From JBFLXR01 sp040757065 (lineage in GTDB: Bacteria; Pseudomonadota; Gammaproteobacteria; Burkholderiales; Gallionellaceae): a DNA stretch of 64,000 nt. Position 1 is the stretch's first letter; the number at the start of each line of letters is the position of its first letter. The notes beneath the pieces are model-generated. The model ran no database searches, was not told where the DNA came from, and saw only the letters and a program-made list of their open reading frames with translations. Of the stretch, positions 8,234-17,248 are shown in pieces. Location of the stretch: contig JBFLXR010000008.1 in assembly GCA_040757065.1 (NCBI GenBank), forward strand, positions 1 through 64,000, read 5' to 3'. The translations under genes and the position numbers were made by a program.

Positions 8234-9415
8234 TTAGTCCTTATCGCCGGGCGTATCTTGCGGCAGAAAATTGAACAGACGCACGCCGACCACGGTAATG
8301 AAGAAGGCGATGCCCATGCCGCCGATGCCTAAGACAAATTCCGGCAGCGAAGGGTTGTATTGCCCGATCTGTCCGTCGCCGAAGGTGCTGCTGGCTTCGT
8401 AGCCGGGGAAAATCGCCAATGGGTATGCCTGACCGCCGACGATGAACACATACAGTAATGCCAGACTGCCGATCACAATCAATGAGGAGGCGATCACAAC
8501 GCACTTGGTCTTGCCGAGGTTGGGCAGGTAGAGCAGCGCCAGCGGAACCAGATTGCCTAGCAGCACATAACCGCCCCAGAACAACAACGGATAAATGCCG
8601 CCGTCAAACAAAATAAAGTGTTCGAAGCCAGTCTGTTTGGCGAAATACAGGTTGGTCAGATGATAGGCGATGACGAAATACAGCGAGCCAATCACAAACA
8701 CACCCATTAGATTTTTTTTACGCTGCAAGATGGCCGGGTTAAGTGTTTTCCGGTTCCAGGCATACATCGAAGTTTGCACGATGTGAAAGACCGCCATGCC
8801 CCATGCGAAAGACAATACGATGAACATCGGCGGCAGCAGCGCCGAGCCGTAGGCCTGCCGGGCGACCAGAAACGCGAAAATCAGACCGGTGCCGGTGGTC
8901 AGAATAATCCGCCAGCCGAATACCATAAAGCCGACCGGCTTGGAGTAGGGGTTCATCCGGCGCTCCATGATGCTCCAGATGTAAATTGCGACCAGCGTGA
9001 ATAAGCCCGAGTATAGGACGATATTCCACGCAAAAACAGAAGTCGGATTGTAGTTGGTTGCGGCAACCATCAAACGGTCCGGACGTCCCAAATCCAGCAT
9101 CAAAACGGTCAGGCCACCCGCCAGTAAGGCAATCGATAACAAGCCGGAAAGCGGCGCGCGCGCCTTGTAGATGGTTTTGCCGAAGACTGTGCCGATCGAG
9201 GCGACATTCAATACCCCCGATGCAGCGACGATCATGAAAATGGCGAATACATGCGGCAAGCCCCAGACAATCTGGTTGTTCATGCCAGTCACGATATGGC
9301 CGTGTTCTTCCATATAGTACGAGGCGGAGAAGCCGAGCGCTGACAGCAGCATACCCAATACCAGCAGGGTATAGAATGCGCCTTTGTCGGATGCGGGAGC
9401 GGAATTGACGGACAT
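8234..9415 (-). CDS. dsrP: DsrP, NrfD-like membrane quinone-interacting subunit
   Basis: DsrP is the integral membrane part of the DsrMKJOP complex, which links the DsrC/DsrL cytoplasmic reactions to periplasmic or quinone electron carriers. The 393-aa protein is very hydrophobic with about ten predicted transmembrane helices and NrfD-family features (VFGKTIYKARAPLSGLLSIALLA, MLDLGRPDR, NPTSVFAWNIVLYSG). No cofactor-binding cysteines are seen, as expected for NrfD-type proteins. It starts at 9415, 3 bp after dsrO, and ends 5 bp before dsrN. Confidence 0.95.
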   Translation of the reverse strand: MSVNSAPASDKGAFYTLLVLGMLLSALGFSASYYMEEHGHIVTGMNNQIVWGLPHVFAIFMIVAASGVLNVASIGTVFGKTIYKARAPLSGLLSIALLAGGLTVLMLDLGRPDRLMVAATNYNPTSVFAWNIVLYSGLFTLVAIYIWSIMERRMNPYSKPVGFMVFGWRIILTTGTGLIFAFLVARQAYGSALLPPMFIVLSFAWGMAVFHIVQTSMYAWNRKTLNPAILQRKKNLMGVFVIGSLYFVIAYHLTNLYFAKQTGFEHFILFDGGIYPLLFWGGYVLLGNLVPLALLYLPNLGKTKCVVIASSLIVIGSLALLYVFIVGGQAYPLAIFPGYEASSTFGDGQIGQYNPSLPEFVLGIGGMGIAFFITVVGVRLFNFLPQDTPGDKD

Positions 9416-9418
9416 GGA

Positions 9419-10153
9419 TCAGATTCCTTGATATTGCACGCCGGGATTCAGCGCCAAGTCGCTACGCACTTGGGTCGTGGCGGCGCTGCGGATGCGTTTG
9501 GAAATTTCGCTGTCCGGGTCGTTCAGATCTCCGAACACAATCGCGTGGTGTCCAGCTTTGTCGCAGGCTGCTGCGCAGGCGGGGCCTAATCCTTGGTCGA
9601 TGCGGTGAACGCAAAGTGTGCAGCTTTCGACAGTCCCTTTGCCGCGCGGCACCTCGGTGCGTTGGTCGGTTAGCGCTTCGTGAACGAATGAACGCGCTTT
9701 GTAGGGGCAGGCCATCATGCAGTAACGGCAGCCGATGCAGCGATGCTTGTCGACTAGTACGATACCGTCGGCGCGTTTAAATGAAGCTGTGGTCGGGCAA
9801 ACGTCTACACAGGGCGGTTTCTCGCAGTGCTGGCACATCATCGGTAACGATGCCGTACGTCCACTGCGCATATCTTTCAGTTCGACCTTGCGGATCCATT
9901 GTGAATCTGTGGACTGAGTGCCGCCGGACAGGCCGTTTTCCTGATTGCAGGCGGTTACGCAATCGTTGCAGCCCGGCTTGCATTGATTGGTATCGATCAG
10001 TATCCCCCATCGCACTTTACCGGAGGAGGCTTCGCCAGCCGGGCGACCATGCGCGGTATCGATCAGCAATAAACCGGGGGCAAGTGCCAGTCCCGCCACG
10101 ATGGCGGAGGAACTGCCGAGAAATTTTCGGCGGCTAGGGTCGATTTCGCTCAT
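9419..10153 (-). CDS. dsrO: DsrO, Tat-exported iron-sulfur protein
   Basis: DsrO is the periplasmic ferredoxin-like subunit of DsrMKJOP. The 244-aa product carries a twin-arginine signal (SRRKFLGSS then a hydrophobic stretch, residues 7-34). Four cysteine clusters for [4Fe-4S] centres follow: CKPGCNDCVTAC, CQHCEKPPCVDVCP, CIGCRYCMMACP and CTLCVHRI with the later CAAAC. Length and order match the family. Its start overlaps the dsrJ stop by four bases (ATGA) and its stop lies 3 bp before dsrP. Confidence 0.95.
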   Translation of the reverse strand: MSEIDPSRRKFLGSSSAIVAGLALAPGLLLIDTAHGRPAGEASSGKVRWGILIDTNQCKPGCNDCVTACNQENGLSGGTQSTDSQWIRKVELKDMRSGRTASLPMMCQHCEKPPCVDVCPTTASFKRADGIVLVDKHRCIGCRYCMMACPYKARSFVHEALTDQRTEVPRGKGTVESCTLCVHRIDQGLGPACAAACDKAGHHAIVFGDLNDPDSEISKRIRSAATTQVRSDLALNPGVQYQGI

Positions 10154-10521
10154 TTTCCACTCTCCGGGAGCGCTTTTCGTTTACTTGCATGGCACTCGAA
10201 GCAATCGATCCTGACAGCGGCATAACGGTGGCAGCCCTGACAGAAGCTATCATCGGTGCCGACGACGCGACCGGTTTTGGCGCTGGCGTGACATTCAACA
10301 CAATCGGCCAATTTGTACTTGCCGCCGCGGACGCCCTGACGCAGGGTTTCGTCGCGCTGATGGCGCAACAAGCGCATGTGATTGTCGCGCATGAATTTAG
10401 GGTCGTCCACGCATTGACCGCCTTTGCCTATATCCAGTTTGGGCTTTAGGCCGGTGTCGGCCGCAAGCGCAGTGCCGGCGGCAACGCAAAGGAGGAAAAT
10501 TGTCAGCAGACGCGCGATCAT
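10150..10521 (-). CDS. dsrJ: DsrJ, periplasmic triheme cytochrome c
   Basis: DsrJ is the triheme cytochrome of the DsrMKJOP complex. The 123-aa protein has an N-terminal hydrophobic segment (LLTIFLLCVAAGTALA) that acts as signal or anchor. Exactly three CxxCH haem sites follow: CVECH near residue 74, CQGCH near 94 and CFECH near 107. In Allochromatium one DsrJ haem has an unusual His/Cys ligation; a free cysteine in GGQCVDD near residue 37 could serve. It starts directly after the dsrL stop and overlaps dsrO by four bases. Confidence 0.95.
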   Translation of the reverse strand: MIARLLTIFLLCVAAGTALAADTGLKPKLDIGKGGQCVDDPKFMRDNHMRLLRHQRDETLRQGVRGGKYKLADCVECHASAKTGRVVGTDDSFCQGCHRYAAVRIDCFECHASKRKALPESGK

Positions 10522-12465
10522 TTACTCGCCTAGCCCCATTTGAATATAACCGGTCGGACATACATCGTGGCAGACATGGCAGCCGATGCACTTGTTGTAA
10601 TCGGTATCGACATAACGACCGGTCGTCGACTTGGCTTTCGGTACGCGGAACACTGCATCTTGCGGACAATACACTACGCAGTTATCGCACTCGAAGCACA
10701 TTCCGCAGCTCATGCAACGCTTGGCTTCTGCCACCGCTTCGGCTTCAGACAGCGTCATTAAGCGTTCGTCGAAGTTGTTCAGTGCAGTTTGCTCATCCAG
10801 CGTAATGATGTGGCGTTTCGTTCGTGGGGTAAAAGCGAAATGACCGAGGAATAGTTCGTCGTGCGGAATGACGTAGCGACCGGAGCGATTGTCGAAGTTA
10901 TGTACTGCTGCGGTCGACTTGTCGGTGCCGCGCATGGGTTCGGTTGCTGCTGTAATTGACAGCCCTTTTTCCTCCATTTTGCGCATTAAGTCAAACTGAT
11001 GCACATCGATCTTGGGGCGCTTTTCCTGCTCTTCGCCAGCGAGGAACCGGTCGATACCTTCCGCGGCAATCGCACCGTGGCCAATCGCAGTCGTCAGCAA
11101 ATGCGGGCGAATCACATCGCCGCCAGCAAATACCCCGGCTTGACCGCCTACCTGATAGTTTTTGTCGGTGGTCACCGCGCTGCGACCGTTATCGAATACT
11201 TCCAAGCCGGTGAAATCGACTGCCTGACCGATTGCCGAAACGATCAGATCGGCAGGGATGTCTTGTTCGGAGCCGTCTTTTTTGATGACTTCCAGTTTGC
11301 CGCCGGCTATCTTGGCGACGCATTCAGCTACCCGCAGCGCGACCGCACGACCGTTTTCCTTAACCACGCCGACCGGAACCAATCCGCCGCGAATGGCGAT
11401 TCCCTCAGCCAGTGCTTGTTCGATTTCGTGCTTGTTCGCCTGCATCTTGTCGATTGCGAAAATCGAGGTCAGCGTAACGTCTGCCCCTTGCTTGGCGGAA
11501 ATGTCAGCGACATCGTGCGCCATCTGACCGGCAATCGCTTTATCGAGGTCACCCGGATGCGCATGTTCGATGTGCCCCAGGCGACGGGCAACAGTCGCCA
11601 CGTCGATTGAGGTATCGCCGCCGCCGACTACTACGACGCGCTTGCCTACGTGTTGCAAACGGCCATCGTTGAAGGCACGTAGGAAGGAAGTTGCGGTCAC
11701 GACGTTCGGTGCGTCGCCATCTTGTACCGGTAGCGCACGACCGGCTTGTGCGCCCATGCCCAGGAAGACCGCGTCAAATTCTTGGCGAATTTGATCGAGC
11801 GTCACGTCCTTGCCGATGTGGCAATTCAGGCGGGAATCGACCCCCAGATTCAGAATGCGCTGGATTTCCGCATCCAGCTTGTCGCGCGGGGTGCGGAAGC
11901 CCGGAATGCCGTAGCGCATCATGCCGCCGAGTTGGGCATGATCGTCGAAGACTGTGACTGCATGCCCTTTTAACGCCAGTTGGTAGGCGCAGGAGAGACC
12001 GGCTGGGCCGCCGCCGATCACAGCGATTTTCTTCCCGCTGGAGGTTTCCGGTTTAACGAATTGCAGATTGTTGGCAATCGCATAGTCGCCTAAGAAATGC
12101 TCAACAGAATTAATGCCGACATGGTCTTCCACTTCGTTGCGGTTACAGCCGGATTCGCACGGTGCCGGGCAAACGCGACCCATTACGGCGGGGAAGGGGT
12201 TGGCTTCGGTCAGACGACGCCAAGCGTATTCTTGCCAAGTCGTACCCACAGGCGGCTTTTCGGTGCCGCGCACGATTTGCAGATAGCCGCGAATGTCTTC
12301 GCCGGCCGGGCAACTCGCCTGACAGGGCGGACTGGACTGAATATAAGTCGGGCATTTGTAAGAATGTCCGGCCTGAAAGATTTGCTCGCGGAAAGAACGG
12401 ACTTTTTGATCGCCATCCTTGTAGCGGCGGAATGTGAGTTTGGTTTCATCCATCGTAGTTGACAT
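10522..12465 (-). CDS. dsrL: DsrL, iron-sulfur flavoprotein NAD(P)H:acceptor oxidoreductase
   Basis: DsrL is a cytoplasmic GltD-like oxidoreductase that couples DsrAB to NAD(P). The 647-aa product has an N-terminal cysteine-rich region (CQASCPAGEDI, CPAPCESGCNR). FAD- and NAD(P)-binding Rossmann sites follow (AVIGGGPAGLSCAYQLALKG near residue 150; VVVGGGDTSIDVATVARRLG further on). The C-terminal part carries a bacterial ferredoxin domain with two [4Fe-4S] motifs (CMSCGMCFECDNCVVYCP and CIGCHVCHDVCP). The length corresponds to the form found in sulfur oxidisers. It lies 23 bp after dsrK and directly abuts dsrJ. Confidence 0.95.
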   Translation of the reverse strand: MSTTMDETKLTFRRYKDGDQKVRSFREQIFQAGHSYKCPTYIQSSPPCQASCPAGEDIRGYLQIVRGTEKPPVGTTWQEYAWRRLTEANPFPAVMGRVCPAPCESGCNRNEVEDHVGINSVEHFLGDYAIANNLQFVKPETSSGKKIAVIGGGPAGLSCAYQLALKGHAVTVFDDHAQLGGMMRYGIPGFRTPRDKLDAEIQRILNLGVDSRLNCHIGKDVTLDQIRQEFDAVFLGMGAQAGRALPVQDGDAPNVVTATSFLRAFNDGRLQHVGKRVVVVGGGDTSIDVATVARRLGHIEHAHPGDLDKAIAGQMAHDVADISAKQGADVTLTSIFAIDKMQANKHEIEQALAEGIAIRGGLVPVGVVKENGRAVALRVAECVAKIAGGKLEVIKKDGSEQDIPADLIVSAIGQAVDFTGLEVFDNGRSAVTTDKNYQVGGQAGVFAGGDVIRPHLLTTAIGHGAIAAEGIDRFLAGEEQEKRPKIDVHQFDLMRKMEEKGLSITAATEPMRGTDKSTAAVHNFDNRSGRYVIPHDELFLGHFAFTPRTKRHIITLDEQTALNNFDERLMTLSEAEAVAEAKRCMSCGMCFECDNCVVYCPQDAVFRVPKAKSTTGRYVDTDYNKCIGCHVCHDVCPTGYIQMGLGE

Positions 12466-12488
12466 TGCCTATCCCCGATCAAAAATCG

Positions 12489-14015
12489 TTATTTATCACC
12501 CAATTTGATGGCGCTGCTGACCAGTTGGTGCACGCCGCCGACCATGCTTCTCTGAAATCCGTAATAGGGTAGTACTTTGGTGAACTGTGCCTTGCAGATG
12601 GCGCAGATCGTCGCCATAAAATTCACTTTGTCGCTGTCGACAACTTGTTGCAGTGCTTCCATGCGCGGCAATGCACCTTTGACGCGCAAATCCAGCAGTT
12701 CGTCCGTCAGCAACCCGCCCCCGCCGCCGCAGCAAAAGGTTTGTTCGCGGATGGTGTTTTCGGACATTTCCACAAAATTATTGGCAACCGCCTTGATGAT
12801 GTTGCGCGGAATGTCGAATTGTCCGCCGGCATAGTCGCCCATGCGCGAGGCGCGCGCGACATTGCAGGAATCGTGGAAAGTGATAATGCGATGGTCGTTC
12901 GCTTCCTTATCGAAGGAGAGTGCGCCTTGTTGAATCAGATCCCAGGTTAATTCGCAGATGTGGGTTGGTTGCTTGTAGCGGTGGTCCAACTGGTTTTGCA
13001 GTTGGATGGCGAAAGGGTCGTTCGCACCTGCACCGATGCCGGTAAGCGTATTCCAGAAGCTGTAGGCAACACGCCAGGCATGACCGCATTCGCCGACCAC
13101 AATCCGCTTCACGCCCAGTTCTAGTGCGGCTTCGCGCACACGGAGCGCAATTTTGCGTAATTGGTCGTAGTTGCCGATAAACATGCCGAAATTGCCGCCC
13201 TCGGAGGCTTTCGACGACAAAGTCCAACTGATGCCTGTGGCATGGAATACCTTGGCGTAACCGATCAGGCTATCGATATGCGGTTCGGCAAAGAAATCTG
13301 CGGACGGTGTGACCAGCAATACTTCAGCGCCTTGCACGTCCAACGGGAAACGCACATCGATGCCGGTGTCTTCTTTAACGTCTTCTTCCAGTCCCTCCAG
13401 CGTGTTTTCCAGTGCCGGGCCGGGCAAGCCGAGGTTGTTGCCGATGCGGTGAACTTTACCGATGATCTCGTTCGAATATTTCTGGCCGTAGCCGATGCTG
13501 TCCAGAATCTCGCGAGCGGCCATCGTAAACTCGGCGGTGTCGATCCCATAGGGACAGAATACCGAGCAGCGGCGGCATTCGGAGCATTGGTTGTAGTAAA
13601 CGTACCACTCATCCAATACTTCGCGCGTCAGATCGCGTGCGCCGACCAAGGCAGGTAGCAGTTTGCCAGCCGGGGTGAAATAGCGGCGGTATATGCTGCG
13701 CAGCAAATCCTGCCGGGCGACCGGCATGTTTTTGGGATCTTGCGTGCCGATGAAATAATGACATTTGTCGGAACACGCACCGCAATGTACGCAGGCATCC
13801 AGATAGACTTTCAGCGAACGATATTTTTCCAGCAGTTCGCCCATCTTGGCGACAACGCGCGCTTCCCAGTCTTCCACCAGCGTGCCGGGAAAACCGATTT
13901 CCTGCTGAATTTTTTCGTTTGCGACATAGGGCTTAGATTCTGCCATCGCGCCCGGTTGCAGCTTGGGAATAATGGGAATGACGCGATAGGGCGGTGCCTT
14001 GATTTCTGCGGCCAT
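12489..14015 (-). CDS. dsrK: DsrK, HdrD-like catalytic subunit of DsrMKJOP
   Basis: DsrK is the cytoplasmic iron-sulfur subunit that is thought to act on the DsrC disulfide or trisulfide. The 508-aa protein has two ferredoxin motifs (CVHCGACSDKC near residue 75; CSECRRCSVFCPYG near 153). CCG-type cysteine motifs of the heterodisulfide reductase family follow (VVGECGHAWR; FHDSCNVAR; FCCGGGGGLL; AICAICKAQF), where the special catalytic [4Fe-4S] centre is bound. The ATG at 14015 is 4 bp after the dsrM stop. Order dsrM-dsrK-dsrL is as in Allochromatium. Confidence 0.95.
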   Translation of the reverse strand: MAAEIKAPPYRVIPIIPKLQPGAMAESKPYVANEKIQQEIGFPGTLVEDWEARVVAKMGELLEKYRSLKVYLDACVHCGACSDKCHYFIGTQDPKNMPVARQDLLRSIYRRYFTPAGKLLPALVGARDLTREVLDEWYVYYNQCSECRRCSVFCPYGIDTAEFTMAAREILDSIGYGQKYSNEIIGKVHRIGNNLGLPGPALENTLEGLEEDVKEDTGIDVRFPLDVQGAEVLLVTPSADFFAEPHIDSLIGYAKVFHATGISWTLSSKASEGGNFGMFIGNYDQLRKIALRVREAALELGVKRIVVGECGHAWRVAYSFWNTLTGIGAGANDPFAIQLQNQLDHRYKQPTHICELTWDLIQQGALSFDKEANDHRIITFHDSCNVARASRMGDYAGGQFDIPRNIIKAVANNFVEMSENTIREQTFCCGGGGGLLTDELLDLRVKGALPRMEALQQVVDSDKVNFMATICAICKAQFTKVLPYYGFQRSMVGGVHQLVSSAIKLGDK

Positions 14016-14019
14016 CTGG

Positions 14020-14736
14020 TTATTTCTCCGATTCCAGTTTTGCGGCCCAGTCGGCCAGATGGCGCTTTTCGCGCGGGTTGTCGGTTTGATTGCGGGTCGG
14101 CGAGAAGAAAATACCCGGTGCGTGCAGCAGTTTGCTGAACGGGAAGATAACTAAAAGCAATGCCACGAGTGTCAGGTGGACAGTCAACATGGCATCGGAC
14201 GGCAGCGGCTGAATTTCAAAGCGCATTAAACCGAGGAAGAATGCCTTCACGCCGACGACATCGGTGCGGGTGACGAATTTCATGGTGAGGCCGGAAAGCG
14301 CGATCAACAGCAGCAGCACCAGCATCAGGTGATCCGAATAGGTGGAAATGTAGCGGATGCGCTCGACGAACAAGCGCCGCGCCCACAGGCCAGCCAATCC
14401 GGCGACCATGGTGAACCCCGCGTACATCCCGAAAGGTTGCGCCAGTTCGACCCAGAACCATACCGGCTCGGTGAAATAGCGCAAGTGGCGTACAACGACT
14501 AAGGCCAGGCTGACGTGAAACAGCCAGCCGAAAATCCATGTCCAGAGATTGCCTTTGAACAGGCTTTCGAACAATACGACTTCGCGCGCCATGCGCAGCA
14601 CCACCCCGCCGCGCGTTATCGGCGCAGGGGTGGTGGGAATCTTCAACGGCACCGGAGTTTTGGCGTAGGCGGCAATGCGGTAGACAAGGCCGCCGACGAA
14701 CAGCAGGGCGGAAACGTAGAAGAGCGCTGCGTACAT
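14020..14736 (-). CDS. dsrM: DsrM, cytochrome b-type membrane subunit
   Basis: DsrM is a NarI-like di-haem b membrane protein of the DsrMKJOP complex. I use the ATG at 14736 (MYAALFYVSALLFVGG, 238 aa). A TTG at 14766 also lies in frame but would overlap the dsrC end and has no ribosome site. About six hydrophobic segments are visible, with histidines suitable as haem ligands (WLFHVSLALVVVRHLR; TYSDHLMLVLL; LTVHLTLVALLL). The segment GVVLRMAREVVLFESLFKGN resembles other DsrM proteins. It lies 20 bp after dsrC and 4 bp before dsrK. Confidence 0.93.
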   Translation of the reverse strand: MYAALFYVSALLFVGGLVYRIAAYAKTPVPLKIPTTPAPITRGGVVLRMAREVVLFESLFKGNLWTWIFGWLFHVSLALVVVRHLRYFTEPVWFWVELAQPFGMYAGFTMVAGLAGLWARRLFVERIRYISTYSDHLMLVLLLLIALSGLTMKFVTRTDVVGVKAFFLGLMRFEIQPLPSDAMLTVHLTLVALLLVIFPFSKLLHAPGIFFSPTRNQTDNPREKRHLADWAAKLESEK

Positions 14737-14756
14737 GGGGCGTCCCTGTGCGCTGG

Positions 14757-15092
14757 TTAAACGCAACCGGTGGGTTTGGGCAGGCCGGCAATCTTGCAGG
14801 CTTGCTTGGCCGGGCCATACGGGAACAGTTCGTACAGGTACTGGCTATTGCCTTTCTCCGGGCCGAGCTTTTTGCCGATGGCCTTGGTCAGCACGCGTAC
14901 GGCGGGAGCGATTTGGTACTCTTCATAGTATTCGCGCAAGAAATCCACTACTTCCCAGTGTTGGTCGCTCATGGAGATATTTTCGGTTTGTGCGATGAAG
15001 TTGGCGACATCCTTGTTCCAGTCGGACAGGTTGACCAGATAGCCTTCTTCGTCGGTTTCGTAGGTGCTGCCGTTTACTTCAATATTAGCCAT
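14757..15092 (-). CDS. dsrC: DsrC, sulfur-carrier substrate protein
   Basis: DsrC carries sulfur on its flexible C-terminal arm and is the substrate and partner of DsrAB, DsrEFH and DsrMKJOP. The 111-aa product has the full C-terminal signature with two cysteines 11 residues apart: C99 in KQACKIAGLPKP and C110 in the final GCV. This makes it a true DsrC rather than a TusE or single-cysteine homologue. The conserved HWEVVDFLREYYEEYQIAPAVRV segment is present. Good ribosome site (GAGGAGAAATTCC) before the ATG. It sits between dsrH and dsrM. Confidence 0.96.
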   Translation of the reverse strand: MANIEVNGSTYETDEEGYLVNLSDWNKDVANFIAQTENISMSDQHWEVVDFLREYYEEYQIAPAVRVLTKAIGKKLGPEKGNSQYLYELFPYGPAKQACKIAGLPKPTGCV

Positions 15093-15112
15093 GGAATTTC
15101 TCCTCTATAAAT

Positions 15113-15409
15113 TTACAGCCAGGATTGGCAGGTGTTGTTGGCGACGACGAGGTCGACGAAACCAGCGTAGTCGACGGTCGTGACTCCATCGATCATCCGG
15201 TCGGACATGCCGCGCGCTTCAAGATCGGGCAGCAGTACATGGATTTTGCAGCGGCCCATTGCTTCGCGTACTTTGCCTTCGACGGATGTGCCGGAAGTGG
15301 CGGCATAGACGGCATCCTCGATCAGCAGAATGTCGCCGGAAGCGGCAACGCGCAGACAGGAGTCCAGCGAGCCGGTGCGCAAGGGAGATTGGTTGATAAT
15401 ATGTAGCAT
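15113..15409 (-). CDS. dsrH: DsrH, subunit of the DsrEFH sulfur-transfer hexamer
   Basis: DsrEFH receives sulfur from TusA and passes it to DsrC. DsrH belongs to the TusB family. The 98-aa protein begins MLHIINQSP and contains the conserved Cys18 in SLDSCLRVA, plus a second cysteine near the C-terminus (NTCQSWL). SGDILLIEDAVYA is a typical family block. Start at 15409 with GGAG upstream. It lies 13 bp after dsrF and about 20 bp before dsrC. Confidence 0.95.
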   Translation of the reverse strand: MLHIINQSPLRTGSLDSCLRVAASGDILLIEDAVYAATSGTSVEGKVREAMGRCKIHVLLPDLEARGMSDRMIDGVTTVDYAGFVDLVVANNTCQSWL

Positions 15410-15422
15410 GTGGTCTCCTTCC

Positions 15423-15788
15423 TCAGAAGCTCAGGACGACGTCTTGCTCGTCCATCAACTTGCCCATTTCTTCGCGACCCAGCACGATGACGTCCACCAG
15501 CAGGTCGTCTTCGTTCAGTCCGCGCGCTTCCATCGATTCGCGTTCGACATAGAGTTTCTCGATGTCGTAGCCTTCCAGCGCACGGTAGGTGGGCGAGAAA
15601 TTTTTGGTTTCGATCCCTTTGGTCTGTTGCGCTTTCTTCAACTGATAGACGCCGTCGTCCATAAAGCACAGCGAAACATCCTGGTCGAAGGCGGCGGTAA
15701 TCAGCACGACTTCCAGCGATTCCAGCGCGTAAATAGAGCCGTAGGGTGCTTTGCGATTCACAAACATGAATTTCTTGGTATCGCTCAT
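15423..15788 (-). CDS. dsrF: DsrF, subunit of the DsrEFH sulfur-transfer hexamer
   Basis: DsrF is the TusC-family subunit of DsrEFH, structural rather than catalytic in characterised systems. The 121-aa product begins MSDTKKFMFVNRKAPYGSIYALESLEVVL, the standard TusC/DsrF start. It also has CFMDDGVYQLKKAQQT and ends QDVVLSF. Its length is normal. It lies 8 bp after dsrE and 13 bp before dsrH, so all three subunits are made from one message. Confidence 0.95.
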   Translation of the reverse strand: MSDTKKFMFVNRKAPYGSIYALESLEVVLITAAFDQDVSLCFMDDGVYQLKKAQQTKGIETKNFSPTYRALEGYDIEKLYVERESMEARGLNEDDLLVDVIVLGREEMGKLMDEQDVVLSF

Positions 15789-15796
15789 TTTTGCTC

Positions 15797-16156
15797 CTAA
15801 TCGCCGAAGACGACCGTGCGGTCGGACTGGATGCCGGCTTCGACCAATTGGCCCAAACCGGAAATTCTGAAACCGGCGGCCAGATTTTCTTCGCGGATAC
15901 CGCGACGCAGTGCTGCCGCGACGCAGACTACCAAGTCGACGCCATGATCGGCAGCCAGTTTGCTCCAGCGGTTGACGATATGGCGATCATCCTGCGGCGG
16001 TTCAGTCAGGCGCGAAGCATTGTTAACGCCGTCATGGTAGAAAAATACCCGACGGATTTCGTGCCCCTTTTCGATGGCTGCCTTGCAGAACAGGTAAGCG
16101 GAATCGCTCGCCTGATGCTGGTAAGGTCCTTCGTTTACGACGATGGCGAATTTCAT
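15797..16156 (-). CDS. dsrE: DsrE, catalytic subunit of the DsrEFH sulfur-transfer hexamer
   Basis: DsrE (TusD family) carries the persulfide cysteine of DsrEFH. The 119-aa protein begins MKFAIVVNEGPYQHQAS and has the conserved cysteine at residue 78 in DLVVCVAAALRRG, the position used in Allochromatium. The start is settled by the ribosome site: AAGGAG lies 9 bases before the ATG at 16156. It directly touches an earlier in-frame ATG at 16165, which is therefore unlikely to be used. The gene lies 13 bp after dsrB. Confidence 0.95.
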   Translation of the reverse strand: MKFAIVVNEGPYQHQASDSAYLFCKAAIEKGHEIRRVFFYHDGVNNASRLTEPPQDDRHIVNRWSKLAADHGVDLVVCVAAALRRGIREENLAAGFRISGLGQLVEAGIQSDRTVVFGD

Positions 16157-16169
16157 TGCCGTCATCTCC

Positions 16170-17246
16170 TTAGAAACGCATGTGGGTCGAAGCATTGAGG
16201 TTGTTACGCGAACCTCTCCAGTCGTCGATCAGGTACTTAGTAAATGGCAACCCGGTCTTTTCGAAGAAGCGCGGCCAGCCAATCCGGTCAATCCAGTCGG
16301 ACAGTCGTTCCCATGGGCGAGCATCTTCCTTATAGGTGTAAAGAATCTTCTTTACCACTTCGCTGACTTCCGGCCAACGCGGTGCATTGTTCGGCAGACC
16401 GGAGGCAACCATCTTCATGAAGGTGGGCTTGCCGCGGGCATTGGAGTTTTTGCCGCCGACCCAGATCGCCAGTTTGGAGTGTTCCGGATCATTAATTTGC
16501 ATGGGCGGGCAGGGCGGATAGCAGGCACCGCAACAGACGCATTTGGCTTCGTCTACTTCCAGCGAGGGTTTGCCGTTCACCATGGCAGGACGAATCGCTG
16601 CTACCGGGCAGCGGGCTACGACCGCCGGGCGTTCGCAGACGTTCGCCACCAAGTCGTGGTTGATCTTGGGGGGCTTGGTGTGCTGCACGATAATTGCGAT
16701 GTCTGCCTGCCCGCCGCAGTTGATTTCGCAGCAGGAGGTCGACAGGTGTACGCGGTTCGGCATTTCTTCGCGCTTGAATTCGGTAATCAGTTCGTCCATC
16801 AGCGACTTCACCACACCGGAAGCGTCGGTGCCGGGAATGTCGCAGTGCAGCCAGCCTTGAGTATGGGCGATCATCGAAACCGAGTTGCCGGTACCGCCCA
16901 CCGGGAAACCGTTGCGCTCCAATTCGGCGATCAGCGGATTAACCTTGGCGGCATCCGAGACCATGAATTCGATATTCGAGCGAATGGTGAAGCGTACGTG
17001 GCCTTCGGCAAACTGGTCGGCGATGTCGCACAGCTTGCGAATGGTGTAAACGTCCATTTGGCGCTGCGTGCCAGCACGAACCGACCAAACTTCGTCGCCA
17101 TTCCGGGCAACATGGTGCAGCACACCGGGGCGAGGACGATCATGGTATTTCCATTGACCGTAGTTTTTCGCCAGCAACGGATGCAGATATGGCTTGTTGT
17201 CAGGAACCCCGCATTCGACGGGACGGCGCAATTGCGGCTGACTCAT
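16170..17246 (-). CDS. dsrB: DsrB, reverse dissimilatory sulfite reductase beta subunit
   Basis: DsrB forms the alpha2-beta2 reverse sulfite reductase with DsrA and holds the functional siro(haem)amide-[4Fe-4S] site, oxidising DsrC-bound sulfur to sulfite. The 358-aa protein has the coupled-site cysteines in STSCCEINCGG, then a ferredoxin domain with CVCCGACYPPCPPM and a more distant CERP/RCPVAAI pair. Length and motifs are standard for oxidative-type DsrB. It starts 2 bp after the dsrA stop. Confidence 0.97.
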   Translation of the reverse strand: MSQPQLRRPVECGVPDNKPYLHPLLAKNYGQWKYHDRPRPGVLHHVARNGDEVWSVRAGTQRQMDVYTIRKLCDIADQFAEGHVRFTIRSNIEFMVSDAAKVNPLIAELERNGFPVGGTGNSVSMIAHTQGWLHCDIPGTDASGVVKSLMDELITEFKREEMPNRVHLSTSCCEINCGGQADIAIIVQHTKPPKINHDLVANVCERPAVVARCPVAAIRPAMVNGKPSLEVDEAKCVCCGACYPPCPPMQINDPEHSKLAIWVGGKNSNARGKPTFMKMVASGLPNNAPRWPEVSEVVKKILYTYKEDARPWERLSDWIDRIGWPRFFEKTGLPFTKYLIDDWRGSRNNLNASTHMRF

Positions 17247-17248
17247 GC

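Noticed and set aside
10000..10015. A TATCCCCCATCG run resembling an operator half-site inside dsrO
   Set aside because: It is within coding sequence, lacks the second arm and is not near a promoter.
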